Assembly (NCBI RefSeq): GCF_900112345.1
Contig: NZ_FOLB01000004.1
Coordinates: 268,483-332,482, forward strand
Length of the DNA stretch: 64,000 nucleotides
Origin: Nocardioides terrae
Lineage (GTDB): Bacteria; Actinomycetota; Actinomycetes; Propionibacteriales; Nocardioidaceae
Reading direction: 5' to 3'
Shown here in pieces: positions 1 to 8,673 of this stretch. Every line of letters starts with the position of its first letter. Within the stretch, counting starts at the first letter, position 1. The notes beneath the pieces were generated by a model. It worked only from the letters and a program-made list of their open reading frames with translations. It was not told the DNA's origin and ran no database searches. Made by a program: the position numbers and the translations under genes.

Positions 1-712
1 GGTTGATCGCGCACGGGTCGCCGACGAGGGAGAGCATGGGCAGGTCGTTGAAGGAGTCGGAGTACGCCGAGCAACGACCCAGGTCGAGGCGCTCGCGCTC
101 CGCCAGGGCCCGCACCGCCTCCGCCTTGGCGGATCCGTGCAGCATCTCGCCGACCAGCCGGCCGGTGTAGACGCCGTCGACGTGCTCGGCGACGGTGCCC
201 ATCGCGCCGGTCAGCCCGAGCCGGCGCGCGATGATCTCCGCGATCTCGATCGGCGCGGCGGTGACCAGCCAGACCCGCTGACCCTGGTCGAGGTGGAGCT
301 GTGCCAGGGCGCGGGTGCCGGGCCAGATCCTGACGGACATCGCCTCGTCGAAGACCTCCTCGCTGATCTGCTGCAGCTCGGCGACGGTGTGACCAGCGAT
401 GAAGGCCAGCGCCGAGGCGCGGGCGTCGGCGACGTGCTGGGGGTCCTCGACCCCGATGAGGCGGAAGTAGGCCTGCTTGTAGGCGGCCCCGAGGATCTCC
501 CGCTTGGTGAAGAACTGCCGGCGGTAGAGCCCCTTGGCCAGGTGGAAGATGCTCGCGCCCTGCATGATCGTGTTGTCCACGTCGAAGAACGCGGCGCTGT
601 CGCGCACGGCCGGCGTCGTCAGCGCCGACTCGACCTCGGCGGCCGCGGCGGCCGCCTCACCGGCCAGCGTCGAGCGGCGGGTGAGGTTCCGGCGGGGCTG
701 GGTCGCGGCCAC
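1..712 (-). CDS. HAD-IB family phosphatase (SerB-like), C-terminus cut by the window edge
   Basis: Predicted cytoplasmic phosphohydrolase of the haloacid dehalogenase superfamily. About 237 residues are visible; the rest lies beyond position 1. The N-terminal nucleophile motif reads [11 protein letters not shown] (usually DxDxT; here D-V-D-N-T), and a distal [10 protein letters not shown] segment matches the motif with paired acidic residues that binds Mg2+. The helical cap between them fits HAD subclass IB. I chose GTG at 712 because a TAGATT hexamer (720-725, minus strand) ends 7 nt upstream, the leaderless arrangement seen repeatedly here; a TTG at 721 would overlap that hexamer. It is divergent from the acyl-CoA synthetase. 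The substrate cannot be told: phosphoserine, a lysophospholipid or another monoester are all possible. Confidence 0.85.
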   Translation of the reverse strand, partial: MAATQPRRNLTRRSTLAGEAAAAAAEVESALTTPAVRDSAAFFDVDNTIMQGASIFHLAKGLYRRQFFTKREILGAAYKQAYFRLIGVEDPQHVADARASALAFIAGHTVAELQQISEEVFDEAMSVRIWPGTRALAQLHLDQGQRVWLVTAAPIEIAEIIARRLGLTGAMGTVAEHVDGVYTGRLVGEMLHGSAKAEAVRALAERERLDLGRCSAYSDSFNDLPMLSLVGDPCAIN

Positions 713-719
713 GGTCGCC

Positions 720-725
720 AATCTA
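720..725 (-). promoter_or_regulatory. -10 hexamer of a leaderless promoter for the HAD gene
   Basis: TAGATT on the minus strand, separated by 7 nt from the GTG at 712. No convincing -35 box is seen. Inference from position only. Confidence 0.5.
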
Positions 726-772
726 GTGGGGCAAGCGCAGGGTTTACCTGATGTGCGCCACCTCACTGTGCA

Positions 773-778
773 TAGGAT
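773..778 (+). promoter_or_regulatory. -10 hexamer of a leaderless promoter for the acyl-CoA synthetase
   Basis: TAGGAT lies 7 nt before the ATG at 786, which places the expected transcription start at or next to the start codon. There is no Shine-Dalgarno sequence before the ATG. Confidence 0.55.
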
Positions 779-785
779 CGCGCCT

Positions 786-2408
786 ATGTCATCGCCCGGG
801 ACCGTCCGCGGAGTGGCCGATCTGCTCGGGCTGGCGGCCCTCGAGAGCCCCGACAAGCTCGCCCTCGTCGAGACCGCTGGTCGCAGCCTGACCTGGGCCC
901 AGCTCGACGACGAGGTGGACCGCGTGGCCACCGGCCTCGCCGATGCCGGGATCATCGTCGGCCACCGCGTCGCGATCGTCACGGCCAACCGGCTCGAGTT
1001 CGTGGTGACCTATCTGGCCGTGCTGCGCGTCCAGGCGGTCGCCGTACCCCTTAATCCGCGTGGCACGGGCACCGAGCTCGCCCGCGCGATCGGCGACTCG
1101 GGGGCCCGCATCGTGGTCGCCGACGCCGAGGGGATCGACGCGGTCCGGGAGGCGACGAGCTACGTCGACCGGGCGATGGCCGGGGAGCTCGACCTCGGCC
1201 AGGTCGACGCCGACTTCTTCCAGCGCACCGTCCAGCCGCAGGTCTTCGTCGTCGGGGCGACCCTGCTGCCCGGCGAGCGCGGGTACGACGACCTGCGCGC
1301 CCAGGCCGCCCGGCCGGTGCCGCCGGTCACCGACCCCGAACGGCTCGCGGTGCTGCTCTACACCAGCGGCACGTCCGGTCGGCCGCGTGCCGCGATGCTC
1401 ACCCACCGGGCGCTGCTGGCCAACGTGGACCAGATCGCCGCCGTCGAGCCGCCGATGATCCACGGCGACGACGTCGTGCTCGGCGTGCTGCCGCTCTTCC
1501 ACGTCTACGGTCTCAACGCCGTGCTCGGCTCCGTCCTGCGCCACCGCGCCAAGCTCATGCTGGTCGACCGGTTCGACCCGCAGAGCGCCCTCGACCTCAT
1601 CGAGGACGAGGCGTGCAGCGTCGTGCCCGTCGCCCCGCCCGTGCTCGCCTACTGGATGCAGGACCCGACGCTGGAGGAGCGGCTCGGGCCGGTGCGGCTG
1701 CTGCTGTCCGGCTCCGCGCCGCTCGACCCGGACCTGGTCGACGCGTTCACCACGCGCACGAAGATCCCCGTCCACCAGGGCTACGGGCTCACCGAGGCGG
1801 CGCCCGTGGTCACCTCCACCCTGTGCTCGGTCGCGGTCGACGTCGACCCGCGCTCCGTCGGCGCCGCGCTTCCCGGCGTCGAGCTGCGGCTCGTCGACGA
1901 GGCGGGTGGCGCGCCCGAGCAGGGAGACCCGGGTGAGCTGCTGCTGCGCGGGCCCAACCTCTTCAGCGGCTACTGGCCCGACGGTGCCGACGGCCCCGAC
2001 CCGGACGGCTGGTGGGCCACCGGTGACGTCGGCTTCCTCTCGCCGGACGGCGACATCACCCTCGTGGACCGCCTCAAGGACCTGGTCATCGTCTCGGGCT
2101 TCAACGTCTATCCGGTCGAGGTCGAGGACGCCATCGCCGAGGTCGCGGGCGTCGCTGACGTCGCGGTCATCGGCGTGCCGGACGAGCAGACCGGCGAGGC
2201 GGTCGTCGCCTATGTCGTCCCGGCCTCGGGCGCGCCCGGTGACCTGGCCTTCCGGGTCCGGTCCCGCTGCGCCGAGCGGCTGGCCGGCTTCAAGCAGCCG
2301 TCGCGGGTCGAGCTGGTCGACGCGCTGCCGCACACAGCGACCGGCAAGGTGCAGAAGGGCCGGCTGCGCAACATGGAGCGCCGTCGGGTGATGGGACTGC
2401 TGGAGTGA
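786..2408 (+). CDS. AMP-dependent acyl-CoA synthetase (fatty-acid/aryl CoA ligase family)
   Basis: 540 residues, the usual size for a class I adenylate-forming ligase: carboxylate + ATP + CoA gives acyl-CoA + AMP + PPi. Visible motifs are the phosphate-binding loop [16 protein letters not shown] (about residues 192-207), GYGLTEAAP (about 332-340), the hinge region [10 protein letters not shown]...[11 protein letters not shown], and the C-terminal catalytic lysine in ATGKVQKG (K521). The frame is open further upstream, but ATG 786 is preferred because of the -10 hexamer directly before it and because family homology begins there (about residue 10, [18 protein letters not shown]). The next gene starts inside its stop codon (GTGA overlap). 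The acyl substrate cannot be predicted from sequence alone. Confidence 0.9.
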   Translation: MSSPGTVRGVADLLGLAALESPDKLALVETAGRSLTWAQLDDEVDRVATGLADAGIIVGHRVAIVTANRLEFVVTYLAVLRVQAVAVPLNPRGTGTELARAIGDSGARIVVADAEGIDAVREATSYVDRAMAGELDLGQVDADFFQRTVQPQVFVVGATLLPGERGYDDLRAQAARPVPPVTDPERLAVLLYTSGTSGRPRAAMLTHRALLANVDQIAAVEPPMIHGDDVVLGVLPLFHVYGLNAVLGSVLRHRAKLMLVDRFDPQSALDLIEDEACSVVPVAPPVLAYWMQDPTLEERLGPVRLLLSGSAPLDPDLVDAFTTRTKIPVHQGYGLTEAAPVVTSTLCSVAVDVDPRSVGAALPGVELRLVDEAGGAPEQGDPGELLLRGPNLFSGYWPDGADGPDPDGWWATGDVGFLSPDGDITLVDRLKDLVIVSGFNVYPVEVEDAIAEVAGVADVAVIGVPDEQTGEAVVAYVVPASGAPGDLAFRVRSRCAERLAGFKQPSRVELVDALPHTATGKVQKGRLRNMERRRVMGLLE

Positions 2409-2659
2409 ACGCCCGCGTCACGCTCTACAGCCGACCGGGCTGCCACCTCTGCGACGAGGCGCGGACCGTCATCGAGGCCGTCTGCGCCGAGCTCGGGGAG
2501 TCCTACGACGAGGTCGACATCGACGACCCGGCCGCCGACCCCGGACTGCGCGAGCGGTTCACCGAGGAGGTGCCCGTGACCTTCGTCGACGGCCGGCAGC
2601 ACGACTTCTGGAGGGTCTCTCCCGACCGCCTGCGGGCGGCGCTGGAGGAGCGCCGCTAG
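2405..2659 (+). CDS. Glutaredoxin-like thioredoxin-fold protein (DUF836 type)
   Basis: 84-residue single-domain thioredoxin-fold protein with a redox CxxC in RPGCHLCDEA (C13, C16), followed by a short alpha/beta domain with the conserved EVPVTFVDGR segment, which contains the cis-proline of the fold. Small cytoplasmic proteins of this family commonly sit next to rex and hem genes in actinobacteria. A thiol-disulfide role is inferred from the motif; the partner (mycothiol, mycoredoxin, thioredoxin) cannot be read. It starts with GTG overlapping the stop of the acyl-CoA synthetase, so it is probably translationally coupled to that gene. It is separated from rex by about 100 bp holding the rex promoter. 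Confidence 0.82.
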   Translation: MNARVTLYSRPGCHLCDEARTVIEAVCAELGESYDEVDIDDPAADPGLRERFTEEVPVTFVDGRQHDFWRVSPDRLRAALEERR

Positions 2660-2687
2660 GGGAGACGGCCGTCACACCCGGTCCGTT

Positions 2688-2716
2688 TTGTTCTCGCGTT
2701 CACAAACTCCTAAAGT
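2688..2716 (+). promoter_or_regulatory. rex promoter with overlapping Rex operator
   Basis: Positions 2688-2705 read TTGTTCTCGCGTTCACAA, matching 15 of 18 bases of the actinobacterial Rex operator consensus as I recall it (TTGTGAACGCGTTCACAA). The right half-site is perfect; the left half is degenerate. TTGTTC (2688-2693) and TAAAGT (2711-2716) are spaced 17 nt apart as -35 and -10 boxes, so the operator covers the -35 box and most of the spacer. Rex bound here would block RNA polymerase: negative autoregulation, as known for Streptomyces Rex. Confidence 0.8.
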
Positions 2717-2789
2717 GAACAGCGGTGTGTAGCGCGCCCGGACCGCTGGCGGCCCCCGTTGCATGCCGGGCAACGAGAGAGCGACGCAC

Positions 2790-3455
2790 GTGACCGCACG
2801 GACCCCCACCGACGCAGTCCGGGACATCCCCGAGGCGACCGTCGCACGGCTCCCGGTCTACCTCCGCGCCCTCACCGCCCTCGCCGACGGCGGCACCGTC
2901 TCATGCTCCAGCGAGCAGCTCGCGACGGCGGCCGGCGTCAACAGCGCCAAGCTCCGCAAGGACCTCTCCTACCTCGGCAGCTACGGCACCCGCGGCGTCG
3001 GGTACGACGTCGAGTACCTCCGCTACCAGATCGCCCGTGAGATCGGCGTGACCCAGGACTGGCCGGTCGTGATCGTCGGCATCGGGAACCTCGGGCATGC
3101 GCTCGCCAACTTCTCCGGCTTCCGCAGCCGCGGCTTCCGGGTCGTCGCGCTGCTCGACGCCGACCACACGCTGCACGAGCAGCAGGTGGCCGGGATCGTC
3201 GTACGCCCCTTCGACGACCTCGAGCAGATCGTGCGCGAGAACGACGTGGCCATCGGCGTGATCTCCGTCCCCGCCTTCGCCGCCCAAGACGTCGCCGACC
3301 GGATGGTGTCGGCCGGCATCAGCAGCATCCTCAACTTCGCGCCGATCGTGCTGACGGTGCCGCCAGGGGTCGACGTGCGCAAGGTCGACCTGTCCATCGA
3401 GCTGCAGATCCTCGCCTACCACGAGCAGCGCAAGGCACACGGAGAACCCGTATGA
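2790..3455 (+). CDS. rex: Redox-sensing transcriptional repressor Rex
   Basis: Cytoplasmic repressor that binds operators when NADH/NAD+ is low and leaves when NADH rises. The N-terminal winged helix is recognised by IPEATVARLPVYLRALTAL and the recognition-helix region VNSAKLRKDLSYLGSYGTRG. The C-terminal Rossmann domain carries VVIVGIGNLGHAL (dinucleotide loop GxGxxG) and ends with the domain-swap helix SIELQILAYHEQRK. About 221 residues, normal for the family. GTG 2790 has a GAGAGAG purine stretch 8 nt upstream; an ATG at 2763 is in frame but has no ribosome binding site, so a 230-residue form is the alternative. It precedes hemA in the usual actinobacterial rex-hem order. A second operator lies before nuoA. 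Confidence 0.95.
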   Translation: MTARTPTDAVRDIPEATVARLPVYLRALTALADGGTVSCSSEQLATAAGVNSAKLRKDLSYLGSYGTRGVGYDVEYLRYQIAREIGVTQDWPVVIVGIGNLGHALANFSGFRSRGFRVVALLDADHTLHEQQVAGIVVRPFDDLEQIVRENDVAIGVISVPAFAAQDVADRMVSAGISSILNFAPIVLTVPPGVDVRKVDLSIELQILAYHEQRKAHGEPV

Positions 3456-3519
3456 CCACCCCACTCGATTCTTCGCTCCCCCGCTTCGCTCCTCCGCGAA
3501 CGATCGATCGGGGACCCCG
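3456..3519 (+). repeat. Intercistronic linker element between rex and hemA (family L, copy 1)
   Basis: The 64-nt gap starts right after the rex stop with CCACCCCACTCGATTC, contains CTTCGCTC-type segments, and ends with GATCGATCGGGGACCCCG next to the hemA GTG. The ends can pair (CCCC...TCGAT with ATCGATCGGGG). Gaps of the same design follow nuoI and nuoL, which suggests a repeated element rather than random spacer. Confidence 0.5.
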
Positions 3520-4818
3520 GTGAGCATCCTGGTCGTCGGCATCTCCCACAACACCGCCCCGGTCTCCCTGCTCGAGCGGGTCGCCCTCGACTCCGAGGGC
3601 GTGCACAAGCTCCTCGCCGATGTCGTCGCCCACGAGCACGTCACCGAGGCGACGGTGATCTCCACCTGCAACCGGCTCGAGATCTACACCGACGTCGACC
3701 GCTTCCACGGCTCCGTCGAGGGGCTGAGCAGGCTGCTGGTCGAGCGCGCGGGCGAGAACGTCGAGACGCTGCTGCCGCACCTCTACGTCCACTACGACGA
3801 CGGCGCGGTCTCCCACCTCTTCCAGGTCGCCGCCGGCCTCGACTCGATGGCCGTCGGCGAGGGCCAGATCCTCGGCCAGACCCGCGAGGCGCTCCGGGTC
3901 GGCCAGGAGCTCGGCACCGTCGGCACCGCGCTCAACTCGCTCTTCCAGCAGGCGCTGCGGGTCGGCAAGCGCACCCGCGCCGAGACCGACATCGAGCGGG
4001 CCGCCCCGACGCTGGTCAGCGCCGCCCTCGACCAGGCGATGCCGCAGGGCGTCGCCGGCGCGCGGGTCGTCATCGTCGGTGCCGGCAACATGGCCGGCCT
4101 GTCCACCGCCACCGTCAGCCGGCTCGGCGCCGCGGAGATCACCGTGGTCAACCGGACGCTGGCCAAGGCCGAGCGGCTCGCCGCGGAGTACGCCGCCACG
4201 GCCGCCCCGCTCGACCAGCTGGCCGCCCGGATCGCTAATGCCGACCTGCTCATCACGTGCGCCGGCGCGAGCGGCGCGATCGTCACCCCCGGGATGGTCG
4301 GGCCGCGCGACGGTGCGCCGCTGAGCGTCGTCGACCTGGCCCTTCCTCGCGACGTCGATACGGCCGTCGCCGAGCTGCCCGGCGTGACGCTCGTCGGCCT
4401 CGAGGAGCTCGCCTCCGCGCTGCACGGCACCGAGGCCGCCGACGAGGTCGCCGCGGTGCGCCGGATCGTGACCCAGGAGGTCGCCGCCTTCTTGTCGGCC
4501 CGCCGCCAGGCCAGCGTCACCCCGACCGTCGTGGCGCTGCGCACGATGGCCACCAGCGTCGTCGAGGCCGAGATGGCGCGCCTGGACCACCGGCTGCCCG
4601 ACCTCGACCCGAGGACGCGCGCGGAGGTCCTCCAGGCCGCCCGCCGGGTCGCGGACAAGCTGCTCCACGAGCCCACCGTCCGGGTGCGCGAGCTGGCGGG
4701 GGAGCAGGGCGCGGTCTCCTACGAGCGCGCCCTGGCCGAGCTGTTCGCGCTCTCCCCGGACGCCGTCGACGCGGTCACCCGCTCGGTCGTCGTGGCGGAC
4801 CCGGAGGTCGAGCAGTGA
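3520..4818 (+). CDS. hemA: Glutamyl-tRNA reductase
   Basis: First committed step of tetrapyrrole synthesis by the C5 route: Glu-tRNA(Glu) + NADPH gives glutamate-1-semialdehyde. 432 residues. The N-terminal catalytic domain has GISHNTAPVSLLERV and the nucleophile cysteine in STCNRLEIY (C50), and the conserved GEGQILGQ follows. The NADPH Rossmann domain contains VVIVGAGNMAGL. The C-terminal helical dimerisation domain is complete. It starts at GTG 3520 behind the linker element; the downstream hemC start overlaps its stop. It works with hemL (10555) and hemC, hemD and hemB nearby. Confidence 0.97.
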   Translation: MSILVVGISHNTAPVSLLERVALDSEGVHKLLADVVAHEHVTEATVISTCNRLEIYTDVDRFHGSVEGLSRLLVERAGENVETLLPHLYVHYDDGAVSHLFQVAAGLDSMAVGEGQILGQTREALRVGQELGTVGTALNSLFQQALRVGKRTRAETDIERAAPTLVSAALDQAMPQGVAGARVVIVGAGNMAGLSTATVSRLGAAEITVVNRTLAKAERLAAEYAATAAPLDQLAARIANADLLITCAGASGAIVTPGMVGPRDGAPLSVVDLALPRDVDTAVAELPGVTLVGLEELASALHGTEAADEVAAVRRIVTQEVAAFLSARRQASVTPTVVALRTMATSVVEAEMARLDHRLPDLDPRTRAEVLQAARRVADKLLHEPTVRVRELAGEQGAVSYERALAELFALSPDAVDAVTRSVVVADPEVEQ

Positions 4819-5765
4819 CCATCCGCATCGGCACCCGCCGCTCCCTCCTCGCGAAGACCCAGTCCGGCCACGTCGCCGAGATGATCCGCGAGCGACTCGG
4901 CCGCGAGGTCGAGCTCGTCGAGATCGTCACCGACGGGGACCGGACCCAGGCCGCCGGGACGCCCGTCACCGAGATGGCGCCGCAGGGCACCGGCGTCTAC
5001 GTCAGCGCCCTGCGCGACGCGCTGCTGGCCGGCGAGGTGGACGTCGCCGTCCACTCCCTCAAGGACCTGCCGACGTACCCGCACCCCGGCGTGACCCTCG
5101 CCGCCATCCCCGTGCGCGAGGACCCGCGCGACGTCCTGGTGGCCCGCGACGGCCTCACCCTGGGCGAGCTGCCGACGGGCGCGAGGGTCGGCACCGGCTC
5201 CCCGCGACGCGCCGCCCAGATCGCTGCCCTCGGCCTCGGTTTGGATGTGGTGGGCGTTCGTGGAAACGTGGACACCCGGATCGGCAAGGTCCGTTCCGGT
5301 GAGTACGACGCCGTCGTGCTCGCTCGGGCGGGACTGGCCAGGATCGGCCGCCTCGACGAGGTGACCGAGACGCTCGACCCCCTGCAGGTCCTGCCCGCTC
5401 CCGGGCAGGGCGCGCTCGGGATCGAGTGCCGGACCGGGGACGAGCTCGTCGACGCCCTTGCGGCGCTGGACGACGCTCGGACACGGGCCGCCGTCGAGGC
5501 GGAGCGAGCCGTGCTGGCCACGCTCGAAGGTGGCTGCGCGGCACCGATCGGCACCCTCGCCGAGGTGGTCGAGGGTGACGGGCCGGACGGCGGCGACGAG
5601 CTGTGGGTGAGGGCGGTGGCGCTCTCGCCGGACGGAACGGCAGCCGTACGGATGTCCGCCAGCGGAGATCCGGCAACGGCGACCGAGGTCGGCACCCAGC
5701 TGGCCAAGGAGATGCTCGCCGAGGGCGCTGATGCCCTCGGGAGCGAAGCAGGACACGACGCCTGA
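4815..5765 (+). CDS. hemC: Hydroxymethylbilane synthase (porphobilinogen deaminase)
   Basis: Polymerises four porphobilinogens into hydroxymethylbilane in the cytoplasm. 316 residues, normal length. Begins TIRIGTRRSLLAKTQ; contains VHSLKDLPT (residues 80-88), GTGSPRRAAQ, and the dipyrromethane-cofactor cysteine in LEGGCAAPIG (C241). The GTG at 4815 overlaps the hemA stop (GTGA), so the two are likely translationally coupled. The frame is open far upstream inside hemA, but homology begins at this GTG. Confidence 0.97.
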   Translation: MTIRIGTRRSLLAKTQSGHVAEMIRERLGREVELVEIVTDGDRTQAAGTPVTEMAPQGTGVYVSALRDALLAGEVDVAVHSLKDLPTYPHPGVTLAAIPVREDPRDVLVARDGLTLGELPTGARVGTGSPRRAAQIAALGLGLDVVGVRGNVDTRIGKVRSGEYDAVVLARAGLARIGRLDEVTETLDPLQVLPAPGQGALGIECRTGDELVDALAALDDARTRAAVEAERAVLATLEGGCAAPIGTLAEVVEGDGPDGGDELWVRAVALSPDGTAAVRMSASGDPATATEVGTQLAKEMLAEGADALGSEAGHDA

Positions 5766-5793
5766 GCGGCGTCTAGAGCAAGAGGACAAAGTC

Positions 5794-7440
5794 ATGGCGC
5801 GAGAGACCGGACACACGAGCAGGACCGGTTGGGTGTCGTTCGTCGGCAGTGGGCCGGGTGACCCCGACCTGCTGACGGTCCGTGCCGCCGACCTGATCCG
5901 TCAGGCCGACGTCATCGTCACCGAGGCGGTCGAGCACGCGGCGCTGGTCCGCACGCTGCTAGGGATGCCCGAGCCCGTCGACGGCGAGCCGCAGGCCACG
6001 GCGCAGCGGCCCGAGATCGTCGACGGCGGCTTCGGCGAGGACGGCCAGCCGCTGACCCACGCCGCCCGCGCCAAGGTGGTCGTCAAGCAGGCCAAGCGTG
6101 GCCTGCAGGTCGTCCGGCTGATGACGGGTGACCCGTTCCTCTACGCCTCCGGACCCGAGGAGGCCGCCGCGGTCGCCAAGGCCGGCATCGGCTTCGAGAT
6201 CGTCCCCGGCGTCTCGTCGGTCGCCGCGGTCCCCGCGTACGCCGGCATCCCGCTGACCACCAAGGACCACCGCGAGGTCGCCGTCGTCACCTGCGGCGAC
6301 AAGGTCGACTGGTCGACGTACGCCGACGACCGCACGCTCGTCCTGCTCTCCGGCGTCGGCCTCATCGCCGAGATCGCCCGTGAGCTGATGGCCGCCGGCC
6401 GCTCCCCGCAGACGCCTGTCGCGATGACGCGGGTCGGCACGACCACCGAGCAGACCACCGTCACCTCGACGCTGGAGCACATCGCCGCGGACGCCCGCGC
6501 CGCCCGGATGGCCCCGCCGGCCATCATCGTGGTCGGCAAGGTCGTCAACCTACGCGAGACGCTCTCGTGGTTCGAGACCAAGCCGCTCTTCGGCTGGCGG
6601 GTGCTGGTCCCGCGCACCAAGGAGCAGGCCCCGGCGCTGTCGCAGAAGCTGCGCGGCTACGGCGCGGTGCCCGAGGAGGTGCCGACCATCTCCGTCGAGC
6701 CGCCGCGCAACCCGCAGCAGATGGACAAGGCCATCCGCGGCCTCGTCGAGGGCCGCTACGAGTGGGTCGCCTTCACCTCGGTCAACGCGGTCAAGGCGGT
6801 CCGGGAGAAGTTCGACGAGTACGGGCTCGACGCCCGCGCCTTCTCCGGCCTCAAGATCGCCGCCGTCGGCGACAAGACCTCCGCCGCGCTGCTCGAGTGG
6901 GGCCTGCGCCCCGACCTCGTGCCGTCGGGCGAGCAGTCGGCCGCCGGCCTGCTCGAGGACTGGCCCGAGTACGACGAGCTGCTCGACCCCATCAACCGGG
7001 TCTTCCTCCCGCGCGCCGACATCGCCACCGAGAACCTCGTCGCCGGCCTGGTCGACCTCGGCTGGGAGTCCGACGACGTCACCGCCTACCGCACCGTCCG
7101 GGCCGCGCCGCCGCCGGCGCCGACCCGCGACGCGATCAAGTCCGGCAAGTTCGACGCCGTGGTCTTCACGTCGTCGTCCACGGTGCGCAACCTCGTCGGC
7201 ATCGCCGGCAAGCCGCACCCGTCCACGGTCATCGCCGTGATCGGTCCGGCGACCGCCAAGACCGCCGAGGAGCACGGCCTGCGGGTCGACGTACTCTCCC
7301 CGGAGCCGTCGATCGAGGCGCTCACCGACGCCCTCGCCGACTTCGGCGCCGCCCGCCGGGCCGCGCTGGTCGAGGCGGGTCAGCCGGTCACCAAGCCGTC
7401 GGACCGCAAGCCCGCCGCGCGACGCGCACGGGCCAAGTGA
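5794..7440 (+). CDS. hemD: Fused uroporphyrinogen-III C-methyltransferase-like / uroporphyrinogen-III synthase
   Basis: 548-residue two-domain protein. Residues ~14-255 are a tetrapyrrole methylase-type domain (FVGSGPGDPDLLTVRAADL, MTGDPFLYASGPEE, PGVSSVAAVPAYAGIPLT). Residues ~265-530 are a HemD domain (GWRVLVPRTKEQAPALSQ, WVAFTSVNAVKAV, FTSSSTVRNLVG), which cyclises hydroxymethylbilane to uroporphyrinogen III. This fusion is common in actinobacteria. Whether the methylase half still makes sirohaem precursor is not shown by sequence. ATG 5794 is chosen for its AGAGGA ribosome site 6 nt upstream; an earlier ATG at 5731 lies inside hemC without such a site. The C-terminus is basic and Ala/Arg-rich. 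Confidence 0.95.
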   Translation: MARETGHTSRTGWVSFVGSGPGDPDLLTVRAADLIRQADVIVTEAVEHAALVRTLLGMPEPVDGEPQATAQRPEIVDGGFGEDGQPLTHAARAKVVVKQAKRGLQVVRLMTGDPFLYASGPEEAAAVAKAGIGFEIVPGVSSVAAVPAYAGIPLTTKDHREVAVVTCGDKVDWSTYADDRTLVLLSGVGLIAEIARELMAAGRSPQTPVAMTRVGTTTEQTTVTSTLEHIAADARAARMAPPAIIVVGKVVNLRETLSWFETKPLFGWRVLVPRTKEQAPALSQKLRGYGAVPEEVPTISVEPPRNPQQMDKAIRGLVEGRYEWVAFTSVNAVKAVREKFDEYGLDARAFSGLKIAAVGDKTSAALLEWGLRPDLVPSGEQSAAGLLEDWPEYDELLDPINRVFLPRADIATENLVAGLVDLGWESDDVTAYRTVRAAPPPAPTRDAIKSGKFDAVVFTSSSTVRNLVGIAGKPHPSTVIAVIGPATAKTAEEHGLRVDVLSPEPSIEALTDALADFGAARRAALVEAGQPVTKPSDRKPAARRARAK

Positions 7441-7446
7441 GCGAGG

Positions 7447-7550
7447 GGTCTCGATACGCCTCCGCCTAGCGGCTCCGGCTACTCGACCAGCGAAGCCCTC
7501 GTTGGTCTCGATACGCCTCCGCCCAGCGGCTCCGGCTACTCGACCAGCGA
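7447..7550 (+). repeat. Two tandem copies of the GGTCTCGATACGC repeat
   Basis: Two units with 57-bp period start at 7447 and 7504. Each runs GGTCTCGATACGCCTCCGCC...GGCTCCGGCTACTCGACCAGCGA and is followed by AGCCCTCGT. They differ at only a couple of positions. A third, inverted unit follows at 7568. They lie in the noncoding gap between hemD and hemB. Confidence 0.9.
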
Positions 7551-7567
7551 AGCCCTCGTCGGTGTTC

Positions 7568-7609
7568 TCGCTGGTCGAGTAGCGAGCGCCAGCGAGCGTA
7601 TCGAGACCA
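7568..7609 (-). repeat. Inverted copy of the same repeat, canonical 42-nt form
   Basis: 42 nt, identical to the copy at 63959-64000. On the minus strand it begins TGGTCTCGATACGC and ends CTACTCGACCAGCGA. With the direct pair at 7447-7550 it can form a long hairpin between hemD and hemB, which could attenuate or process the transcript (inference). On the plus strand it carries GAGTAG, a stop codon in one frame. Confidence 0.9.
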
Positions 7610-7631
7610 AACCGTCGACAAGGAGAAGCAC

Positions 7632-8618
7632 GTGACCGAGATCGACCGACCCGTGATCCGTCCCCGTCGCCTGCGCCAGACGCCGGCACTGCGCCGCATG
7701 GTCGCCGAGACGTCGGTGGAGCCGCGCCACCTGGTGCTGCCGGTCTTCGTCCGCGAGGGCATCGACGCGCCCGTGCCGATCAGCTCGATGCCGGGCCAGG
7801 TCCAGCACACCCGCGACTCGGTGCGGAAGGCGGCGGCCGAGGCGGCCGAGGCCGGCATCGGCGGGCTCATGCTCTTCGGCGTCCCGTCGGTCAAGGACGC
7901 GGTCGGCTCCGGCGCGCTCGACCCTGACGGGATCCTCAACCTCGCCATCGCCGACGTCGTGGCCGAGGTCGGCACCGCGCTGACGGTGATGAGCGACCTG
8001 TGCCTCGACGAGTTCACCTCGCACGGCCACTGCGGCGTGCTCGACGAGACGGGGCGCATCGACAACGACCGTACCCTCGAGCTCTACGCCGAGATGGCGC
8101 TCGCCCACGCCGCGGCCGGCGTCCACATGGTCGGCCCCTCCGGGATGATGGACGGCCAGGTCGGCGTGGTCCGGTCGGCGCTGGACGGCGCCGGGCGCTC
8201 CGACGTGTCGATCCTGGCGTACGGCGCGAAGTACGCCTCGGCCTTCTACGGCCCCTTCCGGGAGGCCGTCGGCTCCTCGCTCGAGGGCGACCGCCGGACC
8301 TACCAGCAGGACCCCGCCAACGCGCTCGAGGGCGTCCGCGAGGCGCTCCTCGACGTCGAGCAGGGCGCCGACATCGTCATGGTGAAGCCCGGCCTGCCCT
8401 ACCTCGACGTGCTGCGCCAGGTGAAGGACGCCGTCGACATCCCGGTGGCGGCCTACAACATCTCGGGCGAGTACTCCATGGTCGAGGCGGCCGCCGCCAA
8501 CGGCTGGATCGACCGGGAGCCGGCGATCCTCGAGACGCTCACCGCCTTCCGCCGGGCCGGCGCCGACGTGATCCTCACCTACTGGGCGGTCGAGGCCGCC
8601 CGGCTGCTGCGCCGCTGA
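7632..8618 (+). CDS. hemB: Delta-aminolevulinic acid dehydratase (porphobilinogen synthase)
   Basis: Condenses two 5-aminolevulinates to porphobilinogen. 328 residues. The Schiff-base lysines are in YGAKYASAFYG (K200) and MVKPGLPYLD (K252). The metal segment reads SDLCLDEFTSHGHCG: the first position is Cys (C124) but the second usual cysteine is Asp (D126), as in enzymes that do not use the three-cysteine zinc site. Residue 169-174 motif PSGMMDG is conserved. GTG 7632 has AGGAG (7621-7625) 6 nt upstream. It is separated from hemD by the repeat cluster, so it may have separate expression control. Confidence 0.97.
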   Translation: MTEIDRPVIRPRRLRQTPALRRMVAETSVEPRHLVLPVFVREGIDAPVPISSMPGQVQHTRDSVRKAAAEAAEAGIGGLMLFGVPSVKDAVGSGALDPDGILNLAIADVVAEVGTALTVMSDLCLDEFTSHGHCGVLDETGRIDNDRTLELYAEMALAHAAAGVHMVGPSGMMDGQVGVVRSALDGAGRSDVSILAYGAKYASAFYGPFREAVGSSLEGDRRTYQQDPANALEGVREALLDVEQGADIVMVKPGLPYLDVLRQVKDAVDIPVAAYNISGEYSMVEAAAANGWIDREPAILETLTAFRRAGADVILTYWAVEAARLLRR

Positions 8619-8625
8619 GGATCCG

Positions 8626-8673
8626 GGACGTCATACGAGCTGGCTGCTGAGACGACCGGGTCGTATGACGTCC
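8626..8673 (+). terminator. Perfect 13-bp inverted repeat after hemB
   Basis: GGACGTCATACGA (8626-8638) pairs with TCGTATGACGTCC (8661-8673) around a 22-nt loop, starting 8 nt after the hemB stop. There is no U-tract, but GC-rich actinobacterial terminators often lack one. Confidence 0.6.

Noticed and set aside
534..785. N-terminal extension of the acyl-CoA synthetase
   Set aside because: The extra 84 residues are antisense to the HAD gene's N-terminus and have no homology; ATG 786 has a -10 hexamer at the right distance.
789..2333. Long minus-strand open frame opposite the acyl-CoA synthetase
   Set aside because: GC-rich codon use leaves the opposite strand open. The translation is Arg/Asp/Gly-rich with no family and lacks a start signal; the plus-strand gene has clear motifs. 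The same applies to many other antisense frames, for example those opposite hemA, resB, nuoL, nuoM and hutI.
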